In this document: one piece after another, positions 30,915-34,066 of the stretch
Layout of the letters: the number at the start of each line of letters is the position of its first letter
Position numbering within the stretch: the stretch's first letter is position 1
Assembly (NCBI GenBank): GCA_018896215.1
Contig: JAHINB010000003.1
Coordinates: 67,776-101,841 of the forward strand
DNA length: 34,066 bases
Source: Patescibacteria group bacterium
Lineage (GTDB): Bacteria; Patescibacteriota; WWE3; 0-14-0-20-40-13
Direction of reading: 5' to 3'
Program-made: the position numbers and the translations under genes
Notes under the pieces: model-generated
Told to the model about the DNA's origin: nothing
Seen by the model: the letters and a program-made list of their open reading frames with translations, nothing else
The model's database searches: none

Positions 30915-32408
30915 GTAAAGAGAAGAAAACCACCGAGGGGTAGCACTTTCCGCGCCCGCCTCCGCAGAAAGCGCGTCAAATCCGCCTTTTTTGAAACTTG
31001 CGGACAGCCGCCGATCCTTTAAAAAGAAGTTCGAGCCGACAGTTTTTGCCATGATTGATAAATCATGGCAACTATTTTTTGCGCGCGCGATTTTGTGCGC
31101 TGAAAGCGCACTATTTACGAATTCTTGAAAAGGTTCGAGCCACTCAACGCCGTTTTGCGAAATTTCCTTAATTTTAGAGTTAAGAAGCGATTTTGTCTCG
31201 ACCAATTCATTCTTTTTCTTTTGATAATCTTCCGGAGAAATAACTTTGTCTAAATATCCTTCGAGCAATCGGTCTGTTTTTTCTTCTGTTTCTTTAAGTT
31301 GCAGCTGATAAGTTGAAACAATCCCTGTTGATTTTTCTTTTTCATTGTTTGCGTCTTTTTCCGCCCATTCAAGAAACTTTTTAGCGGCGTGCGGCGGCAG
31401 AGAAGCTTGCAAAACAATTTCTTTTAACTGCATTTCAATTTTTTCCTTATCAATATATTTTTGCGAGCAATTACCCATTTTTTTGGAACAACGGTAGTAA
31501 ATATATTCAACCGTTCTATTTGTTCGCTTGTAATACTTGATATGTTTTTCAGCGGTAATTGCGCCGCCGCATTCGCCGCACTTGGCTAAACCCAGAAAAT
31601 CAAATAGATGTTTATTGTTTTTAACTTTGCGACTTTTCAGCTTGACTACTTCCTGGCATTTATCAAAAAGTTTCTTGCTGATTAAAGGCGGGTGTTTTCC
31701 TTCATATAGTTCGCCGCAAAATTTCATCACTCCATAATAAAACGGATCGGTCAAAATTCTTTTGATTTTATCCAGATGAAGTTCATGGCCACTTTTGTTG
31801 TAAATTTTGTTTTGGTTGAAAAATTTGCGAATGTCCGCATATCCGTAACCGCCGGTGGCAAAAAGCTGAAAAGCTTTTTGCACATACTTGGCTCTTTTTT
31901 CATCAACCTCAATTTTCTTGTTAATATTTAGATAACCAAACTGCGCTTGATTGGGCCACTCACCGCGACGAAGTTTTTGTCTGTTGCCTCGCTTTACATT
32001 CTCGGAAAGATTATCAACATAATACTTAGACTGATTAAAAGCCATGCCTAACATAAACTTGCCTTGTGGGGTATTTTCAAACCAAAAGCTGGGAAATTTT
32101 AGATCAAGCAATTTTCCGGTATCCAGTAAATAGATAATCTTTCCGCCATCAACAGAATTTCTGGCCAAACGGTCAGGGTGCCAAGAGAGAATACCGGCGG
32201 CTTCGCCGTTTTCTATTTTTTCCAAAACCTCCGCAAATTTTTCTCTCCCCGGTTCTTTAGCGGTTTTACTCTCGGTAATAAAAGAAATGATCTTTAATCC
32301 TTCTTTCGCGGCGTGTTCTTCTAGTTCTGCAACTTGCGCCTCAATGGACAGAATTTGTCTATCCGGTTCATCTGTAGATTTTCTGCAATAAGCAATATAT
32401 TTGATCAT
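30900..32408 (-). CDS. Large serine recombinase (site-specific integrase)
   Basis: 502 residues. The N-terminal resolvase domain has the catalytic Ser11 in YCRKSTDE and SWHPDRLARNSVDG. The recombinase domain follows (GYLNINKKIEVDEKRAKYVQKAF), then a zinc ribbon with CGECGG and CSKKMGNC, and a long coiled-coil region. Such enzymes integrate and excise DNA circles by a covalent phosphoserine intermediate and, without a directionality factor, usually only integrate. The C-terminal ~35 residues are encoded by the left inverted repeat, and the stop (30902-30900) lies inside the tRNA gene on the other strand, so the frame's end is supplied by the target. AGGAG lies 15 bases before the ATG. Confidence 0.93.
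   Translation of the reverse strand: MIKYIAYCRKSTDEPDRQILSIEAQVAELEEHAAKEGLKIISFITESKTAKEPGREKFAEVLEKIENGEAAGILSWHPDRLARNSVDGGKIIYLLDTGKLLDLKFPSFWFENTPQGKFMLGMAFNQSKYYVDNLSENVKRGNRQKLRRGEWPNQAQFGYLNINKKIEVDEKRAKYVQKAFQLFATGGYGYADIRKFFNQNKIYNKSGHELHLDKIKRILTDPFYYGVMKFCGELYEGKHPPLISKKLFDKCQEVVKLKSRKVKNNKHLFDFLGLAKCGECGGAITAEKHIKYYKRTNRTVEYIYYRCSKKMGNCSQKYIDKEKIEMQLKEIVLQASLPPHAAKKFLEWAEKDANNEKEKSTGIVSTYQLQLKETEEKTDRLLEGYLDKVISPEDYQKKKNELVETKSLLNSKIKEISQNGVEWLEPFQEFVNSALSAHKIARAKNSCHDLSIMAKTVGSNFFLKDRRLSASFKKGGFDALSAEAGAESATPRWFSSLYWLPG
30909..31013 (+). repeat. Left 105-bp inverted repeat of unit 1
   Basis: Identical to the complement of 32507-32611 except for one base (30945, A here; C on the plus strand at 32575, so G in complement). 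It begins CAGCCAGTAAAGAGAAG. It encodes the recombinase C-terminus on the minus strand. Confidence 0.95.
31029..31045 (-). repeat. 17-bp segment shared with the left arm of unit 2
   Basis: The complement reads AAACTGTCGGCTCGAAC and recurs exactly at 32729-32745 on the plus strand. In the recombinase it encodes KTVGSN. Confidence 0.85.
31051..31069. repeat. Palindrome inside the recombinase coding region
   Basis: TTGCCATGATT and AATCATGGCAA (about 31046-31071) form an 11-bp inverted repeat with a four-base loop within the frame. In unit 2 the two segments that flank this palindrome are instead separated by the unit itself. Confidence 0.55.
31072..31090 (-). repeat. 3' module of unit 1
   Basis: The complement of CTATTTTTTGCGCGCGCGA. 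An inverted copy is at 33925-33943 after the last gene of unit 2. Here it encodes part of the recombinase (ARAKNS). Confidence 0.8.
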
Positions 32409-32429
32409 ATTTTTTTATCTTATCTCCTA

Positions 32430-32496
32430 AAAGTTCTTTAAGCGAACGATAGTGAGTAGTCCCGCCACTGCGGGACAATTTTTGCGTTTTTTCTTT
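32430..32496 (-). repeat. 5' module of unit 1
   Basis: On the minus strand AAAGAAAAAACGCAAAAATT (32496-32477) and TTAAAGAACTTT (32441-32430) lie just before the recombinase start. Both recur upstream of the first gene of unit 2. A 35-base insert with the hairpin GTCCCGC/GCGGGAC (32459-32476) separates them here. Confidence 0.75.
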
Positions 32497-32506
32497 CTTC
32501 TTTTTC

Positions 32507-32611
32507 CGGCGGCTGTCCGCAAGTTTCAAAAAAGGCGGATTTGACGCGCTTTCTGCGGAGGCGGGCGCGGAAAGCGCTACCCCTCGGTGGTTTTCTTCTC
32601 TTTACTGGCTG
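32507..32611 (-). repeat. Right 105-bp inverted repeat of unit 1
   Basis: Inverted partner of 30909-31013, 104 of 105 bases the same. Its last ten bases, TTACTGGCTG, are also the first ten of the unit 2 left repeat. Confidence 0.95.
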
Positions 32612-32728
32612 GCCGTTTACAAAAAATGTCGAACTTCATTTGATTAGCTCGCCGCTTCGCGGCTCGCTTGCTCCAGCGCGGCGCCTTTATACTGAGCTTG
32701 TCGAATGTGCCCACCCGCCGCGCCTCCG
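32602..32728 (+). repeat. Left inverted repeat of unit 2, with a 24-bp insertion
   Basis: Without 32686-32709 it is 103 bases long and matches the complement of 33944-34046 with about eight mismatches, counted by eye, most in one cluster near 32638-32646. Confidence 0.9.
32686..32709. repeat. 24-bp insertion containing CTGAGCTTGTCGAA
   Basis: Bases present only in the left arm: GGCGCC and CCCACC are adjacent in the right arm but separated here by 24 bases. The insert is related to the repeat inside rnpB at 10373. Confidence 0.75.
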
Positions 32729-32767
32729 AAACTGTCGGCTCGAACAATCCCGATGAAATCGGGATCA

Positions 32768-32800
32768 AAAGAAAAAACGCAAAAAATTTTAAAGAACTTT
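32768..32800 (+). repeat. 5' module of unit 2
   Basis: AAAGAAAAAACGCAAAAAATT, here split as AAAGAAAAAACGC and an A-run, then TTAAAGAACTTT (32789-32800). It is the plus-strand counterpart of 32430-32496 without the hairpin insert and precedes the membrane protein gene. Confidence 0.75.
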
Positions 32801-32811
32801 CTATCATTTCA

Positions 32812-33666
32812 ATGATGTATTATAAGTCTCTATGGACTAATAGTACAACAGTAGATAAAATAAAACAAGTAGATTTAACCAATACAAATATGACTTCTAT
32901 AACTAAAGCAATACTTACATTTACGGTTTTAATTATTCTGTTCTTCGTATATGCGTATGGTGTCTTTTTTCAAATTCCCATATTTAATGGATACCCACTA
33001 ACTTTACAGCATGTCTTTGAACCAATATTTTATGTCTTTATATTTGCAATTGGTAACTACTATATCTATAAATCTGTTTATTTTCGTAAAATACGAAGCG
33101 ATAAAAATAATGATAAACAAAGTATCGTTGTTCCGACTTTTCTTCTTCTACTATTTTTAGGTATTGGTTTTGGTGTTCATACGACTGCTCAATTAATTGA
33201 GGATTTCCTTGGACACCAAAACGAAAGCCTTTTATATCAAATTGTATTCTTTCTCGACGAAGGACCTGGGCATTGGCTCGTTTCTATACCACTTCTTCTG
33301 CTTTATTTCTTTCTTCTTAAAATTGAGCTAAATCGGGAAAAGAACAAAGTTAACAATATAGACAAATTCTTTATTATTTTTTGTTCTTTAATAATTGGAC
33401 TCGGGCTTGGGATATCCGGTTTTGAAGGAAATTTTAACGGCTTTGCCCAGCATTTTTTAATGACACCTATAATTATTGGTATCCTCTATAAAATATACAG
33501 GTATAGAGAAAATAAACTTTTCAAATTTTGGATATATCCTTTTACTACTTTTTTAGTTTTAACATTTAGTATTTATTTAATATTTACTTTGGTATTTGGT
33601 TTGTCATTGGGATTTACAATTAATCCCGATGCAGACTTGAGATGGATAATTAAACTGCCGTTTTGA
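32812..33666 (+). CDS. Seven-helix membrane protein of unknown function (cassette cargo)
   Basis: 284 residues from the ATG at 32812 (or the next ATG at 32815). The open frame extends back to 32668, but that part is repeat DNA and lies upstream of a likely TATCAT box. About seven hydrophobic helices: near 31-52, 67-90, 106-123, 155-173, 187-204, 216-232 and 243-270. Polar groups in or near helices include HVFEP, GVHTTAQLIEDF and DEGPGHWL, a pattern of His and acidic residues that might bind a metal or cofactor. I know no matching family. It is followed by an XRE regulator 12 bases later. Confidence 0.65.
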   Translation: MMYYKSLWTNSTTVDKIKQVDLTNTNMTSITKAILTFTVLIILFFVYAYGVFFQIPIFNGYPLTLQHVFEPIFYVFIFAIGNYYIYKSVYFRKIRSDKNNDKQSIVVPTFLLLLFLGIGFGVHTTAQLIEDFLGHQNESLLYQIVFFLDEGPGHWLVSIPLLLLYFFLLKIELNREKNKVNNIDKFFIIFCSLIIGLGLGISGFEGNFNGFAQHFLMTPIIIGILYKIYRYRENKLFKFWIYPFTTFLVLTFSIYLIFTLVFGLSLGFTINPDADLRWIIKLPF

Positions 33667-33678
33667 TGGCTAAATATT

Positions 33679-33900
33679 ATGTTGATAACGAAAAGTAAAA
33701 ACATTTCAAAAATATTTGGGAAAAACTTAAAAAAACTTAGAGTGGAAAAACAAATGTCTCAAGGTGATATTGCACGAGCTTTAGGTGTGCATCGCTCTTA
33801 TATCAGTGGTCTGGAAAGAGGAGTTAGAAATCCTACACTAATCAATATTGAACGCATAGCTAGGGCAATGGGTGCTGAAATAAGAAAATTATTAGAGTAA
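33679..33900 (+). CDS. XRE-family helix-turn-helix regulator (cassette cargo)
   Basis: 73 residues, almost entirely a Cro/C1-type domain: FGKNLKKLRVEKQMSQGDI, then ALGVHRSYISGLERGVRNP and a final helix IERIARAMGAEIRKLL. SQGDIARALGVHRSYISGLE is the DNA-binding helix-turn-helix. It probably binds its own promoter. It lies 12 bases after the membrane protein gene, as in a two-gene cassette. It might control the cassette, the membrane protein, or the recombinase of unit 1. A hairpin (GCTCGGC/GCCGAGC, from 33903) follows its stop. Confidence 0.88.
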   Translation: MLITKSKNISKIFGKNLKKLRVEKQMSQGDIARALGVHRSYISGLERGVRNPTLINIERIARAMGAEIRKLLE

Positions 33901-33924
33901 AGGCTCGGCGGAGCCGAGCAAAAT

Positions 33925-33943
33925 TCGCGCGCGCAAAAAATAG
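33925..33943 (+). repeat. 3' module of unit 2
   Basis: TCGCGCGCGCAAAAAATAG, the exact inverted copy of 31072-31090, just after the XRE gene. It is a remnant of recombinase coding sequence (ARAKNS in one frame). Confidence 0.8.
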
Positions 33944-34046
33944 CGGAGGCGCGGCGGGTGGGGGCGCCACGCTGGAGCAAGCGAGCCACGAAGCGGCGAG
34001 CTAGCACATTGAAGTTCGACATTTTTTGTAAACGGTCAGCCAGTAA
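33944..34046 (-). repeat. Right inverted repeat of unit 2
   Basis: 103 bases, inverted partner of 32602-32728 without its insertion. It ends at CAGCCAGTAA (34037-34046), a third boundary copy in the same orientation as at the tRNA. Confidence 0.9.
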
Positions 34047-34066
34047 GAAGAAGAAAGCCGCGAAGA
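34047..34066 (+). other. Possible start of a third unit
   Basis: After the boundary, the bases AAGAAGAAAGCC resemble the start of the unit 1 repeat (13 of 20 positions agree). Too short to say more; the window ends here. Confidence 0.35.

Larger units (their letters stand above)
30909..32611. mobile_element. Unit 1: serine-recombinase element at tRNA-Gln, bounded by 105-bp inverted repeats
   Basis: A 1703-bp unit containing one gene, the recombinase. The ends are inverted copies of the same 105 bases. The left end uses the tRNA 3' end (CAGCCA) as its outermost bases, and the right end carries the same CAGCCAGTAA in reverse and is shared with unit 2. The ends are GC-rich against an AT-rich chromosome. 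The recombinase is read toward the tRNA. Confidence 0.8.
32602..34046. mobile_element. Unit 2: cassette with membrane protein and XRE gene, bounded by 103-bp inverted repeats
   Basis: A 1445-bp unit next to unit 1, sharing a boundary core. The first gene is preceded by the same 5' module as the recombinase, and the last gene is followed by the same 3' module. No recombinase is encoded, but the sequence after the XRE gene reads AKFARAKNS, matching IARAKNS in the recombinase. It looks like a non-autonomous derivative in the opposite orientation. Confidence 0.7.

Noticed and set aside
32668-32811. N-terminal extension of the cassette membrane protein (frame open from 32668)
   Set aside because: The extension is encoded by the long inverted repeat and the 24-bp insertion, and lies upstream of a plausible -10 box. 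I start the protein at 32812.
33798-34022. 74-residue minus-strand frame at the right end
   Set aside because: It is antisense to the XRE gene and the inverted repeat; composition (SAPPSLYSNN, RRAS) is that of repeat DNA.

Overview
The window looks like a chromosomal piece of a low-GC bacterium of the Candidate Phyla Radiation (Patescibacteria). The reasons are very compact spacing with many overlaps, an IF-2 without the long N-terminal domain, single-copy core genes (rnpB, rlmN, nusA-infB, dnaG-rpoD) among many small membrane proteins of unknown role, and protein sequences with a Patescibacteria-like flavour. UGA is used as a normal stop. The phylum assignment is inference and I cannot go below it.

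Layout. Bases 1-4113: a 3'-truncated DUF3048 membrane protein, a small coiled-coil membrane protein, a ComM/YifB AAA+ ATPase, and a Nudix-Fic pair. Bases 4212-9086: a relic of a duplicated ABC-transporter start, an Atm1-like ABC exporter, a small HExxH metallopeptidase and an MgtA-type P-type ATPase ending in a tandem repeat. Bases 9129-13061: rlmN, RNase P RNA, a GT-C-like membrane protein and a convergent M29 aminopeptidase. Bases 13116-22534: cell-surface and redox genes, namely a membrane-anchored DsbA-like protein, two clan GH-A glycosidase-like proteins, a membrane thioredoxin-like protein with a CPVC membrane protein and a helical partner, a SIMPL protein and a GT-B glycosyltransferase. 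Convergent infB-nusA and a 16-residue lysine peptide in its own transcription unit lie among them. Bases 22547-26288: a VapBC-like module and dnaG-rpoD. Bases 26317-30763: accessory genes (DUF3800 protein, a PIF1-like helicase with an N-terminal membrane helix, small membrane proteins) and several strong palindromes. Bases 30840-34066: tRNA-Gln(CUG) followed by an array of inverted-repeat-bounded units.

The most unusual part is the right end. A large serine recombinase lies between two 105-bp inverted repeats (one mismatch). The outer end of the left repeat is the last six bases of the tRNA gene. A second unit follows directly, shares a 10-bp boundary sequence (CAGCCAGTAA in one orientation or the other), has its own 103-bp inverted repeats and carries a seven-helix membrane protein and an XRE regulator. 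Both units have the same short module before their first gene and the same short module after their last. Unit 2 therefore looks like a non-autonomous derivative, or cassette, of the unit 1 recombinase element. A third boundary copy at the right edge suggests that the array continues.

A second window-wide signal is leaderless transcription. At least eleven protein genes have a TANAAT-like -10 box, often with an upstream TG, ending only 6-8 bases before the start codon. The same spacing is seen between such a box and the 5' end of rnpB. A few genes, notably the lysine peptide, instead have strong Shine-Dalgarno sites.
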